A DNA stretch of 41,852 bases from a virus. The position numbers and the translations under genes were made by a program. Positions 7,404 through 16,368 of this stretch are shown here, in pieces; the first letter of the stretch is position 1, and every line of letters starts with the position of its first letter. The stretch lies in IMG/VR virus record IMGVR_UViG_3300032245_001176, positions 1-41,852 of that record; one strand, given 5' to 3'. Below the pieces are notes generated by a model. It searched no databases, was not told where the DNA came from, and saw only the letters and a list, made by a program, of their open reading frames with translations.

Positions 7404-8188
7404 CCGGCTCTATCCCTGAGGCCATCATCCGCAAGATCCTGGAAACGCCGTTAGAGGTCAACAGTTCCGAACTGCAGGCAATTTACGGCCTCAACCGAAA
7501 TGTGATCCACGGCATCAGGTCTGGCCGAAATTACGCATCAGTCGCCCCCGAGATTCCCAGGCATTCGGCCGCAGCACTTAAAGCCGCCTGGCTTGAGCGC
7601 AATGGAGTCAATGAGGCCACGGTACGGGCGATCCTGGCCCATGGTGCCGAGGTGCCCAGTGGCGACATTGCGGCAGATCTGGGCTTGCCACCCGCAACGG
7701 TCACCGCGATCAGAATCGGCCGTCGTCGCGCCAGCATTGCGCCAGAGGTGCCCAGGATCTCCCATGGTGCCCTCCGGCAGGCATTACGCGACAACCGGGG
7801 CACGCCAGAGCCAATCGTGCGGGCGATCCTTTCGGCGTCGTTAGACGTGAGCTGCAGCGAGCTGGCACGTAGGTACAAGATTGCCAATCATTCAACCGTG
7901 ACCGACATCAGGACCGGGCGGACCCGTCGGTCCATTTGCCCCGATCTGCCCCGTACACCTGCTGCCATGCTGCTGCGGACGTGTGCTGATTGCGTGCTGT
8001 TCGAGGCCAGTCCGCGGCGGTTTGATGATGACGATGGGGTAGACACCAGGCGGCCGGGTTACTGCACTATCGGGATTCCTGAATGCCTAGAGAGCCCTAC
8101 GTTTGCTCGCAGCTGCTCAGCGTTCCAACTCCGAACCCGGTTAGCCTCCAACCATGGCCAGCATCTCATTCGACGTACGGGGGATTAG
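7400..8188 (+). CDS. Triple HTH-repeat protein with C-terminal Cys cluster
   Basis: A 262-aa GTG-initiated protein built from three tandem repeats of about 65 residues (roughly 6-70, 71-135, 136-195). Each has the form (E/P)xxxRxIL..., then an HTH-like segment ending in I(R)xGR, then a (V/I)xPE(I/V)PR-like motif (VAPEIPR, IAPEVPR, ICPDLPR). The C-terminus has CADCVLFE plus further Cys (GYCTIGIPEC, SCSAF), suggesting a small zinc-binding module. It could bind DNA at three adjacent sites. No named family was recognised. It overlaps the RusA gene by 35 nt. Confidence 0.75.
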   Translation: MTGSIPEAIIRKILETPLEVNSSELQAIYGLNRNVIHGIRSGRNYASVAPEIPRHSAAALKAAWLERNGVNEATVRAILAHGAEVPSGDIAADLGLPPATVTAIRIGRRRASIAPEVPRISHGALRQALRDNRGTPEPIVRAILSASLDVSCSELARRYKIANHSTVTDIRTGRTRRSICPDLPRTPAAMLLRTCADCVLFEASPRRFDDDDGVDTRRPGYCTIGIPECLESPTFARSCSAFQLRTRLASNHGQHLIRRTGD

Positions 8189-8585
8189 GCCCGCCCCTCA
8201 GGGGTCCAAGCGGCACGTTGGCGGTGGGCGCATGGTGGAGCAAAGCGCCAACCTGAAGCCATGGCGGGAAGCGGTTAGGCAAGAGGCGTTGCGGACTGGG
8301 GAGGCGATGCTGCTGGGCCCCGTGACACTGGAGCTGGCGTTTCGGTTTGCCAGGCCTAAGGGGCATTTCAACAGCAAAGGAGAATTGAAAGCCAGCGCAC
8401 CAATGCGCGTGATTACCAAGCCAGACCTCGACAAGTTGCAGCGTTCAACTCTTGACGCCCTAACAGGGGTTTTGTTTAAGGATGATTCGCAGGTTTGCAG
8501 GATCTTGGCGATGAAGTGTTATTGCCTTGAAAGTGAGCTGGAAGGGTGTGAGATTGTGGTAGATGGTGTGCAGGTGGGGGAGTAA
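8154..8585 (+). CDS. rusA: RusA-family Holliday junction resolvase
   Basis: A 143-aa protein. The signature KPDLDKLQRSTLDALTG (K89-P90-D91-L-D93) followed by FKDDSQV (D110, D111) is characteristic of RusA endonucleases, which cleave four-way junctions as dimers using aspartates. The position of the catalytic lysine of E. coli RusA appears to be R97 here, a conservative change to check. It probably resolves recombination intermediates before packaging, alongside the YqaJ exonuclease at 32973-33650. The start lies inside the previous gene; the stop overlaps the next start. Confidence 0.88.
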   Translation: MASISFDVRGIRPAPQGSKRHVGGGRMVEQSANLKPWREAVRQEALRTGEAMLLGPVTLELAFRFARPKGHFNSKGELKASAPMRVITKPDLDKLQRSTLDALTGVLFKDDSQVCRILAMKCYCLESELEGCEIVVDGVQVGE

Positions 8586-9238
8586 TGGCTGGGATTCATC
8601 TCAACATTGACAGCAGCGGCCTTAACAAGGCACAGCTATGGCTGGCGCAGATACAGAACCAAATGCCGTTTGCCGCATCCAAGGCGCTCAATGAAACGGC
8701 CAAGCAGGCGGCTAAGGATCTGAATCAATCGACGAATCAAATTTTTAACGAACCTACCAAGTTCACTCAGAACGCTTATCGGGTCAGCAAGTTCAGCAAC
8801 AAACGCGACCTGATCGCTGAGCTGTCACCTAAACCAATTCAGGAGCGTTACCTGCTCCCGTCAATCCGTGGTGGCATCAGGCCTCAACGACCCTCAGAGC
8901 GCAGGCTGGCACTTGCACCAGCCTGGCGGCCTGGTAGAGGGGCAAAGCTAAACGCATCGGGCAACATGTCCAAGGCTGCGGTCGTCCAGGCCTTGAAGGG
9001 TGGCCCTGACTTCTTCTCCCTTGACCAGCGCAAGGGCCAGCTCCGGCCTGGTGTCTACCGTCGCATGGGATCAGGAACCAAACGTCGCTATCGACTGCAG
9101 TCGGTTCTGTTGTTCAACAGCCTGCCCATCATTCCCCAGCGATGGCCGATCAATCGCATCACTCAAGAAAGCGTTGGCAGGAGCTGGGGGCCTGGACTGC
9201 AGCGATATGTGCCCGAGGCGCTCAAGACCGCGCGATGA
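8585..9238 (+). CDS. Basic hypothetical protein, possible tail-completion type
   Basis: A 217-aa basic protein coupled to rusA (TAATG). The N-terminus is a helical, Ala-rich segment (FAASKALNETAKQAAKDLN) like that of minor tail protein Z or tail-completion proteins. A long Arg/Pro-rich stretch follows (GIRPQRPSERRLALAPAWRPGRG). The resemblance to gpZ is weak and the position, before the terminase, is unusual for a tail protein. Treat the function as unknown. Confidence 0.6.
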   Translation: MAGIHLNIDSSGLNKAQLWLAQIQNQMPFAASKALNETAKQAAKDLNQSTNQIFNEPTKFTQNAYRVSKFSNKRDLIAELSPKPIQERYLLPSIRGGIRPQRPSERRLALAPAWRPGRGAKLNASGNMSKAAVVQALKGGPDFFSLDQRKGQLRPGVYRRMGSGTKRRYRLQSVLLFNSLPIIPQRWPINRITQESVGRSWGPGLQRYVPEALKTAR

Positions 9239-9440
9239 CACCCCCCCCACCCCTCGCGGGTCCTCCCGCACCAGTCCAAGCCGTGGGTTTCTCGCGCTCG
9301 ATCTTTTTCTAGCGAGTGGCCAAAAATTAGCCTTATTCCATATACCACCAAGACACACCAACCCCTACCCCGCAACGACCAGCCCTAAGCGTAAGGCTAA
9401 CCGTTAGACTAAGGATAAGGCTAACGGTCGAGCTGGAACC
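9239..9440. other. Intergenic region before terminase; candidate cos/terminase-binding site
   Basis: A 202-bp non-coding gap with a C-rich start (CCCCCCCCACCCC at 9241-9253), a moderately AT-rich middle and a duplicated 24-bp unit immediately before the small terminase gene. In lambda the cos site and terminase-binding R sites lie just upstream of nu1. The equivalent position and repeat make this the best packaging-site candidate; no nicking site can be identified by eye. Confidence 0.4.
9386..9433 (+). repeat. Two tandem 24-bp imperfect repeats before terS
   Basis: Unit 1 (9386-9409) and unit 2 (9410-9433) share the core TAAG-NN-TAAGGCTAAC-N-GT. The first unit contains the short palindrome CTAACCGTTAG. 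The second ends seven bases before the terminase small subunit start. They could be binding sites for the Nu1-like HTH protein. Confidence 0.8.
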
Positions 9441-10001
9441 ATGCCATTGATGACGCAAGCGCAGTACGCCAGGCATAGGGGCTGCACTCCCCCAACGGTT
9501 GCCGATGCCAAGAAGGTCAGAATCAAGCCTGCTCTTGTCGAAAAGAATGGATCGTTCCTGATCGATTCTGAGATTGCCGATCGGTTGTGGGATGCCGGCA
9601 AGGTTCGCAACAGCCACAAGAGCAAGGGGCCTCAGATCCCAGCTGCTGCTGCAACCCATTCTCTCGTGGGTCAGCTTCCCAGCGACAGCGAACTCAAGGC
9701 ACTAATACTGGGCCTCCCGGAAGATGAGATTGGGGAACTTGACGTAAGCATCAAACGAAAGGAGCACTACAACGCCGAGCGGGCCAAAGTTGGAGCCCTG
9801 AGGGACCGCGAGGAATCGCTTAGTCGGGTGCAGGTTGAAACCAGAGCAGCCAAGATGGGCCGCCAGGTGCGTGATCTGCTGCTGATCATCCCCAGTCGCA
9901 ACGCTGCCCGCCTGGCTGCGATGAGCGACACCGAGGCCGTGCGAGCCCTGCTGGAAGAAGAGATTGAGGGAGCACTGAAGGGGCTGAAGTCGAATGCTTG
10001 A
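9441..10001 (+). CDS. Terminase small subunit, Nu1-like
   Basis: A 186-aa DNA-packaging protein. The N-terminus (MTQAQYARHRGCTPPTVADAKK) is a MerR/Nu1-type winged HTH. The middle is linker plus a charged helix. The C-terminus (DLLLIIPSRNAARLAAMSDTEAVRALLEEEI) resembles the Nu1-family segment that contacts the large subunit. It recognises the packaging site. Starts at 9441 or 9450 are both possible. The 3' end overlaps the large-subunit gene by 8 nt. Confidence 0.85.
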   Translation: MPLMTQAQYARHRGCTPPTVADAKKVRIKPALVEKNGSFLIDSEIADRLWDAGKVRNSHKSKGPQIPAAAATHSLVGQLPSDSELKALILGLPEDEIGELDVSIKRKEHYNAERAKVGALRDREESLSRVQVETRAAKMGRQVRDLLLIIPSRNAARLAAMSDTEAVRALLEEEIEGALKGLKSNA

Positions 10002-11871
10002 CGGCGGCCAGATTTATGAGGATGCCTTCATTGAGGCAATCCAACCGCCAGCAAACCTGACGGTCAGCGAATGGGCTGACGCCGAACGGCAGCTCACCAG
10101 GCGCAGCAGCTCAGAGCCTGGTCAATGGCGGACCGATCGGGTCCCGTTCTTGAGGGAACCGATGGATCTGCTGAGCCCACGGGAGAAAGTGATCAGGCGC
10201 GTGATCTTGATTTTCGGCAGCCAGTCTGGAGCTAAGACGGAATGTGGCCTGAACTGGTTGGGGCGAACGATCGCTATGGACCCGGCGCCATTCCTGATCA
10301 TGTTCCCAACCGAGGCCTTTGCCAAGCGGCAGGTTCGCCAGCGGCTCGATCCGTTGTTTAAGGACACCCCCGCGGTAGCGGCAAAGGCGCTCAGTAGCAA
10401 GTCCAGGGACGCGGCGAACGCCATGTTCCTGAAGGAGTTTCAAGGGGACATGCTGCTGAGCATCATCGGCGGCAACAGCGGCAGCGCTGCCCAGGGGATG
10501 CCGGCCCAGAACCTATGGGTTGATGAGGCGTCAAGCCTGACTATGGAGATTGACGACAAGGGCGACCCGATTGAGAACGCTGAGGCGCGGCAGACCAACT
10601 TCCCCGACAGGAAGACCCTGATCACCAGCACCCCTGGCACCAGGGGGGCGTGTCGGATCACATGGGAGTTTGAGAACCGCAGCGACCAGCGCCGCTATGC
10701 CGCACACATGCCCTGCTGCGGGGCCCATGAGGTGTTGCGCTGGCGTGAGCACATGGTCTGGGATAAGCCCGACGGGGAGGTGAAGTGCCAGTGCCCGGCG
10801 TGCGGCGAGCGATTGCAGCAGCATCACAAGGTGGCGATGCTGGCCGGGGGGATATGGCTACCTGGTGCCAAGGGCGATGGGGAGACGGCGGGCTTTCACC
10901 TGCCCGGCTGGTACGCCCCTTATGGCTGGTTGAGCTGGGAGAAGATCCGAGACGAATTCCTGCGGGCCAAGGATGACACCCTGTTGCTGAAAGGTTGGGT
11001 CAACAAGCGAGCAGCCGAGGCCTGGGAGGACAAGGCCACTGCCAAGGTCAGCGCTGATGGACTGATGGAACGGGCGGCAAAGAATCCATATCCGACGGGC
11101 TTCTGCCCTGACGGCGTGCTGCTGCTGCTGGCAGCGGTGGACGTACAAGATTCGTGGCTGGAAATCAAGATCAAAGGTTATGGAGTGGGCGAGCAAAGCT
11201 GGTTAATTTGGCGTGAAAAAATATATGGCAGCCCGGCACAAGATGAAACCTGGAAGCAAATCGACGTGATCAGAAAGACTGAATTCAACCGCGAAGGTGG
11301 CGGAGTAATGACCGTTCGCCAAACTGCTGTGGACACTGGCGGCCACTTCACGCATGAAGCCTATGACTATTGTAGGTTAAGGGTCAGGGAAGGAGTTGTA
11401 GCAATCAAAGGCGGATCAGACAAGAAGGCTCAGGCGCTGGGTAAAGGCACAAAGCAAGACGTGAACGTAAGGGGTAAAACAATAAAGAATGGCGTTACTC
11501 TCTACACGGTCAATAGTCACATACTGAAACGAACCGTTTACGAAAGGCTAAATATTGAACAGCCAGGGCCAGGGTTTATGCACTTTGGCCAGAACGCTAC
11601 AGACGAATACCTTAAGGGCTTGACGTGCGAGAAGTTGATCACCAAAATCAACGCCAGAGGATTCGAAGAGTCCGAATGGAGAAACCCACCAGGGGCCCGC
11701 AATGAACCATTGGATTGCGAGGTCTACATCCTGGCCATGCTGGAGCTGGTCAAGCGCCGCTACGCCGTGGGCACCATGTGGCAGCAGCTAGAGCGGGCGC
11801 TGGGTGGTCCGGTGGCAGGGGCTGTTAGTGCGAGCGCAACCAGGTTTGGCAATGGCGGCAGATTTGGGTGA
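9994..11871 (+). CDS. Terminase large subunit, GpA family
   Basis: A 625-aa packaging ATPase/nuclease of the lambda GpA type. The Walker A region is FGSQSGAKTE (residues 74-83, K81-T82) and Walker B is NLWVDEAS (D177, E178). Two Cys pairs (MPCCG and CQCPACG, about 235-270) could bind zinc. The nuclease domain begins around AAVDVQDSWLEI. Length is normal for GpA. It would translocate DNA into proheads and cut at cos. The segment from about 11200 to 11560 is visibly lower in GC than the rest, which may mark a mosaic exchange. Confidence 0.95.
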   Translation: MLDGGQIYEDAFIEAIQPPANLTVSEWADAERQLTRRSSSEPGQWRTDRVPFLREPMDLLSPREKVIRRVILIFGSQSGAKTECGLNWLGRTIAMDPAPFLIMFPTEAFAKRQVRQRLDPLFKDTPAVAAKALSSKSRDAANAMFLKEFQGDMLLSIIGGNSGSAAQGMPAQNLWVDEASSLTMEIDDKGDPIENAEARQTNFPDRKTLITSTPGTRGACRITWEFENRSDQRRYAAHMPCCGAHEVLRWREHMVWDKPDGEVKCQCPACGERLQQHHKVAMLAGGIWLPGAKGDGETAGFHLPGWYAPYGWLSWEKIRDEFLRAKDDTLLLKGWVNKRAAEAWEDKATAKVSADGLMERAAKNPYPTGFCPDGVLLLLAAVDVQDSWLEIKIKGYGVGEQSWLIWREKIYGSPAQDETWKQIDVIRKTEFNREGGGVMTVRQTAVDTGGHFTHEAYDYCRLRVREGVVAIKGGSDKKAQALGKGTKQDVNVRGKTIKNGVTLYTVNSHILKRTVYERLNIEQPGPGFMHFGQNATDEYLKGLTCEKLITKINARGFEESEWRNPPGARNEPLDCEVYILAMLELVKRRYAVGTMWQQLERALGGPVAGAVSASATRFGNGGRFG

Positions 11872-11884
11872 GTACAATGGTTCC

Positions 11885-12112
11885 ATGGCAGGAATTACAC
11901 TGGCTATCGCTACCGAGCGGCTCAACGACTACCTCGATGCGGAGCTGAAGATTCTGAGCGGTCAGGAAAAAACGATCGGAACCCGCACGCTCAAGCGCGC
12001 TGACCTCGGCGAAGTCCGGGCCGGCATTGAGATGTGGAACCGCAGGGTTCAAGATCTCAATAACAGGATCAGCGGCCGGGGGCGGGGCGTCACCCTGCGA
12101 CCGAATTTCTGA
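11885..12112 (+). CDS. gpW/DUF6148-like head-tail joining protein
   Basis: A 75-aa protein starting at ATG 11885 (MAGITLAIATERLNDYLDAE). The pattern ...AELKILSGQEKTIGTRTLKRADLGEVRAGIEMW matches a small family between terminase and portal in lambda-like phages (gpW-like; DUF6148 from memory). gpW closes the portal vertex before tail joining. The stop overlaps the portal start (TGATG). Longer in-frame upstream starts lie inside terL and are unlikely. Confidence 0.75.
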   Translation: MAGITLAIATERLNDYLDAELKILSGQEKTIGTRTLKRADLGEVRAGIEMWNRRVQDLNNRISGRGRGVTLRPNF

Positions 12113-13689
12113 TGGCAAAGCGACGCCGCGCCAAGCACCCAGCCGCTGCACTGCCTTTGGCTGGAAATGACAGGCTGAGCCATGCCGGAATGATGGCATT
12201 CGGCGGCATGACCGGCACCAGTCGAATGGCCCGATCGCCTCGATTCTCCAACTGGCGCCCGCAGCTGCTTGACGCTGACGGAGAGGCCGAGTACGAACTC
12301 GCCGATCTACGGGCATTTTCACGGGACCTGGAGCGTACCGCACCGGTGGCCACCGGGGCCATTGAAACTAGGGTTTCGCACATTGTCGGCACCGGGCTGA
12401 GCCTGCAAAGCCGGATTGACGCACAGGAGCTGGGGCTGTCCGAGGAGCAGGCCAGCGACTGGCAGAGCTTTACTGAACGCCGGTTTGAAATGTGGGCAGA
12501 GTCGCAATATGTGGACCGCCATGCTGAGCTTTGTTTCTACGAACAACAACAGCTGGCGCTGCGGTCGCACGATTCAAGCGGCGACGTGTTTGTGTTGCTG
12601 GGGGATAAGGCCCGCGACGACTGGCCGTTTCGGTTGACGATGCAGATCGTTGAGGCCGACCGGGTTAGCAACCCAGACGGCCGGATGAATACGGCCAGAA
12701 TGGTCGACGGTGTGGAGCGCGATGTCGATGGTGAGCCTGTAGCTATCCACGTTGCCCGCTACCACCCTGGGCGGATCATTGCGGGAACCGCCAACAGTTG
12801 GGAGAGAATCCTCTACAGGGGCACATCTGGTCGCCGTAATGTCCTGCACCTAAAGGAGACGAAGCGGCCGGGCCAGACCCGTGGAATGCCGATCCTGGCG
12901 CCGATTATTGCGACGATCAAACAGCTCACCCGCTACACCGACGCCGAGGTGGATGCTGCGGTGAACAGTGCGGCGCTGGCATTGTTCCTGACGATGGACG
13001 GCGAAACGTTCGGTGATGCCAGCATTTTTACCGATGAAGAACGGGAGAAGATGTTGGCCGCTGCCAACTGGGATGGCACGGTTGAGAGCGGCCGCGCCGT
13101 CAATCTGATGCCCGGCGAGAGCGTCACCAGCCCGACGCCAGGGCGCCCAAACCCCAATTTTGACCCGTTCTTTGGGGCGATGCTCAACATCTGCAGCATG
13201 GGTATAGGGATCCCGAAGGAGGTATTAGCTAAGGCCTTCAATGCCAGCTATTCCGCCAGCCGTGCCGCCCTGATGGATGCTTGGCGCACCTGGAAAATTA
13301 AGCGTGATTGGTTGGCCCGCCGGTTATGCCAGCCGGTGTACGAGGAGTGGCTGGCTGATGCCGTGGCGCTGGGGATCATCCAGGCCCCAGGGTTTTTCGC
13401 TGACCCATTCATTCGGTACGCCTGGAGCCGATCGAGCTGGTGTGGCGATGGCCCTGGCGCCCTCGATCCACTGAAGGAGGCCACGGCGGCAGAGAAGAGA
13501 ATTGAGGTGGGGATCACCAACCTCCCTGAAGAGGTTGTGGCGTATGACGGCGGCGACTGGGAGACCAAGCACAAGCAGAGCTCCAGGGTGATGGCCGCCC
13601 GTGTGCGCGATGGCCTACAGGTGCCCCCCAGCGGCCCTCCTGCTGGCGTTGTGGTGCCGCCCCCTGACCCCAACAGCACCACCGATTAA
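12112..13689 (+). CDS. Portal protein, lambda GpB family
   Basis: A 525-aa portal. The region SRDLERTAPVATGAIETRVSHIVGTGLSLQS is the typical N-terminal lambda-portal signature. RHAELCFYEQQQLALRSHDSSGDVFVLLG and the IPKEVLAKAFNASYSASRAALMDAWRTWKIKR block in the C-terminal half are also characteristic. It forms the dodecameric DNA channel and binds terminase and scaffold. The start overlaps the gpW-like gene, and a 9-bp gap leads to the protease. Confidence 0.93.
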   Translation: MAKRRRAKHPAAALPLAGNDRLSHAGMMAFGGMTGTSRMARSPRFSNWRPQLLDADGEAEYELADLRAFSRDLERTAPVATGAIETRVSHIVGTGLSLQSRIDAQELGLSEEQASDWQSFTERRFEMWAESQYVDRHAELCFYEQQQLALRSHDSSGDVFVLLGDKARDDWPFRLTMQIVEADRVSNPDGRMNTARMVDGVERDVDGEPVAIHVARYHPGRIIAGTANSWERILYRGTSGRRNVLHLKETKRPGQTRGMPILAPIIATIKQLTRYTDAEVDAAVNSAALALFLTMDGETFGDASIFTDEEREKMLAAANWDGTVESGRAVNLMPGESVTSPTPGRPNPNFDPFFGAMLNICSMGIGIPKEVLAKAFNASYSASRAALMDAWRTWKIKRDWLARRLCQPVYEEWLADAVALGIIQAPGFFADPFIRYAWSRSSWCGDGPGALDPLKEATAAEKRIEVGITNLPEEVVAYDGGDWETKHKQSSRVMAARVRDGLQVPPSGPPAGVVVPPPDPNSTTD

Positions 13690-13698
13690 CCCAAAGCC

Positions 13699-15069
13699 AT
13701 GACGGTTCTTGATGTTCTAAATGCGCCATGGGCAATCTTGCCCAACCGGCTCGAAGAAATCCAGGCGATCTATGCCGCCCGCAGTAGGGGGGAAGATCTG
13801 GACATCGCTGCAATTGAGGCCAGGATCGGCAGGCCGCTGGGTGCCGACAAGCAGCATGGTTATGAGGTGCGCAACGGCGCGGCATTGATCCCGCTGCATG
13901 GCGTGCTGGCACAGCGAATGAACCTGATGACCAACATGTCGGGTGGCACCAGTACCGAGCTATTCGCCCGTGATGTTCAGACTGCGGCGGCGGATCCCAC
14001 CGTCAAGGCGATCATCCTGCTGGCTGATACCCCAGGGGGGACGGTAGCTGGCACACAAGCCGCAGCCGCTGCAGTGATGGCCCTGCGCGGGGTGAAGCCA
14101 TCGGCGACCATGGTCCAAGGCCTGATGGCTAGCGCCGGAGTCTGGATTGGCTCTGCTACCGACATGGTGGTTTTGGATTCTGGAACCGCTCAGGTTGGAT
14201 CAATTGGTGTCGTCGCGACCCATGTTGATGTGAGCCAACGAGAGCAGGCGATGGGCGTAAAGACCACCGAGATCGTGGCCGGCAAATTCAAGCGAGCTGC
14301 ATCGCAATATGGCCCACTGACCGAAACGGGCCAAAAGGTAATTCAAGAACAGGTAGACTACTTGTATTCGCTGTTCGTGAGTGATGTCGCCAGCAATCGC
14401 GGGGTGTCGGTTGAGCAAGTTCTGAGCAACATGGCTGATGGGCGAATGTTCATTGGCCAACAGGCGATTGATGCGGGCCTTGCGGACCAAATCAGTAGCC
14501 TGGACATGCTGATAGCTCAACTCACCGCAGCCCCCAGCGCCTCCCCCGGCAGGTGCTCTGCCCCTGTTCTCCGATCCCCTACCCAATCTGCCATGGATGA
14601 AAATCAGCCCACCGTTCAAGTCACTGCACCAACTACGGCCGAATGGCTGGCCGCTAATCCTGAAGTTGTGGCGTCATTACAGGCTCAGGGTGCCGAGTCT
14701 GAGCGCCAGCGGATTGCCGACGTGCGAGCCCGTTCCATGCCAGGCCATGAGGCCCTGATTGATTGCCTCGCCGCTGACGGTAAAACCACTGGCGTTGAGG
14801 CCGGCGATCTGGTCCTGACTGCCGAGAAACTGGCCCTGAGTAAAAAGGCTCAGGCTCGCCAGTCTGACGGAGCGCCGAACGTGCCCTATGCGCCCGCGCC
14901 CGATGGCGGCCGTGAGGCAAAGCCTGAGAGTCCTTTTGAATTCTCAGGAGTCCTTGGCCCTGGCGCTAACGAGGATGCAATCCACGCCAAAGCCTTGGCC
15001 TATCAATCTGAGCATCCTGAGGCCAGCTATCAGGACGCAATTCGTGCCATCACCACAGGAGGTAACTGA
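13699..15069 (+). CDS. S49-family prohead protease with C-terminal scaffold region (GpC-like)
   Basis: A 456-aa capsid maturation protease. A SppA/GpC-type serine protease domain covers residues about 50-275. GLMASAGVWIGSA holds the nucleophile S145, and the EIVAGKFKRAASQYGPLT segment holds the candidate catalytic Lys (K196 or K198). A Pro/Ser-rich linker leads to a helical C-terminal part starting at an in-frame Met (14593, MDENQPTVQV), as in lambda, where Nu3 scaffold is made from an internal start of gene C. The domain order is the same here. Confidence 0.92.
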   Translation: MTVLDVLNAPWAILPNRLEEIQAIYAARSRGEDLDIAAIEARIGRPLGADKQHGYEVRNGAALIPLHGVLAQRMNLMTNMSGGTSTELFARDVQTAAADPTVKAIILLADTPGGTVAGTQAAAAAVMALRGVKPSATMVQGLMASAGVWIGSATDMVVLDSGTAQVGSIGVVATHVDVSQREQAMGVKTTEIVAGKFKRAASQYGPLTETGQKVIQEQVDYLYSLFVSDVASNRGVSVEQVLSNMADGRMFIGQQAIDAGLADQISSLDMLIAQLTAAPSASPGRCSAPVLRSPTQSAMDENQPTVQVTAPTTAEWLAANPEVVASLQAQGAESERQRIADVRARSMPGHEALIDCLAADGKTTGVEAGDLVLTAEKLALSKKAQARQSDGAPNVPYAPAPDGGREAKPESPFEFSGVLGPGANEDAIHAKALAYQSEHPEASYQDAIRAITTGGN

Positions 15070-15071
15070 TC

Positions 15072-15407
15072 ATGGCCGTTGGCAATTGTTCTGAAATCAG
15101 CCTGCCGATCAAGGCAACGGCTACCATCACCCAAAACCGTGGCATTACGTTGGCTGGTGCTGTTCCGGCCGCCGGCGCCAATGGTGCTGCCGCCGTGTTT
15201 GGTGGTGTCAGTGGCGACCTGATTACAGCAAGCGTCCTGGGAACGGCCACGGTCGAAGCCGGTGCTGCATTTGCTGCGGGCGTTGCGCTGGAATTTGATT
15301 CCGTTGGTCGCTTTGTGACCAAGGCGAGCGGCGCAACCGTAGCCCGATCTATCACCGCCGCCGCCGCCGCTGGTGACATTGCTGAAGCTCTTCTTATCCC
15401 CAACTGA
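15072..15407 (+). CDS. DUF2190-like capsid-associated protein
   Basis: A 111-aa Ala/Gly-rich beta protein (ISLPIKATATITQNRGITLAG ... DLITASVLGTATVEAGAAFAAG). The pattern resembles DUF2190 proteins, which sit between protease/scaffold and major capsid genes and are thought to be decoration or head-fibre-base proteins, the positional equivalent of lambda gpD. It lies 2 bp after the protease stop and 2 bp before the capsid start. Confidence 0.75.
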   Translation: MAVGNCSEISLPIKATATITQNRGITLAGAVPAAGANGAAAVFGGVSGDLITASVLGTATVEAGAAFAAGVALEFDSVGRFVTKASGATVARSITAAAAAGDIAEALLIPN

Positions 15408-15409
15408 TC

Positions 15410-16366
15410 ATGCCTGCACAAAACTTTAGCCAGGCTCGTGCTGGCATCAGCCCGGTCAACACTACGATTGCTCAAGGGTATGAGAACTCTGAGTTTATCG
15501 GTATGAACTTTTTTCCTCGCGTAGCGACTGGCTCTCGCGCTGGAAAGATCATTTCTTTTAATAGGGAATCCTTCAAGAAGTATTCCAACATGGCACGTAG
15601 CCCTGGTGCCAGAACTCCTCGCGTGTCGTTTGGCTATTCCGGGAATGACTATGGCCTTCAGGATTACTCCATTGAAGGCACGTTGCCTAAGGAAATCAGG
15701 GAAGAACAACTTGATCCCGCCAAGGGTTTCACTATTGACGGCGCAACCCTGGCCATCAATGGTGCCATGGACATCATTGGTTTGCGGCTTGAAATCGAAC
15801 AGGCTGCACTGGCGACTAACCCCGCCAACTATGACACCTCCAACAAGATCACCCTTTCGGGAACTAGCCAGTTTTCTGATTTCAGCGGCACAAGTAACCC
15901 TGTCAAAATTGTTGCCGATGCCAAGGAAGCTATCCGACGGCAAACCGGAAAGCGCCCTACTGACCTCGGTATGGGGGCTTCGGTGTTCGAGGTGCTGAAA
16001 CAGCATCCCGTGATCCTTGACCGGATCAAATTCACCGGCCGCGATGTCGCTACGCCTGAACTTTTGGCGTCACTTTTTGGCATTCCCAACGTTTGGGTTG
16101 GTGATGCTGTGGTCTCGGATGACGCCGATGTTTTCTCGGATGTCTGGGGCAAGCACATTGTCTTGGCGTACACGCCAAACGCTTCCCTGGCACAGAGGGG
16201 CCTGCCTAGCTATGGGTACACCTACAACCTGAACGGATACCCTCAGAGTGAGGCCGCTTACTACGAAAACAACGAGAAGACATGGTGTTTCCCGGTGTCC
16301 AGCTGTGAAGCGCCCGCGATTGCCTGCAAGGCAGCCGGCTTCCTGATCACCAACGCAGTGCTCTGA
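15410..16366 (+). CDS. Major capsid protein
   Basis: A 318-aa protein in the lambda E position. It has the usual features of a phage coat protein: an N-terminal region (GYENSEFIGMNFFPRVATGSRAGKIISF), a long central helix-rich region (TIDGATLAINGAMDIIGLRLEIEQAAL), a VFEVLKQHPVILDRIKF segment and a C-terminal beta domain (VWGKHIVLAYTPNAS). Weak-initiation features are absent. Identification rests on synteny plus general pattern. Confidence 0.88.
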   Translation: MPAQNFSQARAGISPVNTTIAQGYENSEFIGMNFFPRVATGSRAGKIISFNRESFKKYSNMARSPGARTPRVSFGYSGNDYGLQDYSIEGTLPKEIREEQLDPAKGFTIDGATLAINGAMDIIGLRLEIEQAALATNPANYDTSNKITLSGTSQFSDFSGTSNPVKIVADAKEAIRRQTGKRPTDLGMGASVFEVLKQHPVILDRIKFTGRDVATPELLASLFGIPNVWVGDAVVSDDADVFSDVWGKHIVLAYTPNASLAQRGLPSYGYTYNLNGYPQSEAAYYENNEKTWCFPVSSCEAPAIACKAAGFLITNAVL

Positions 16367-16368
16367 TC

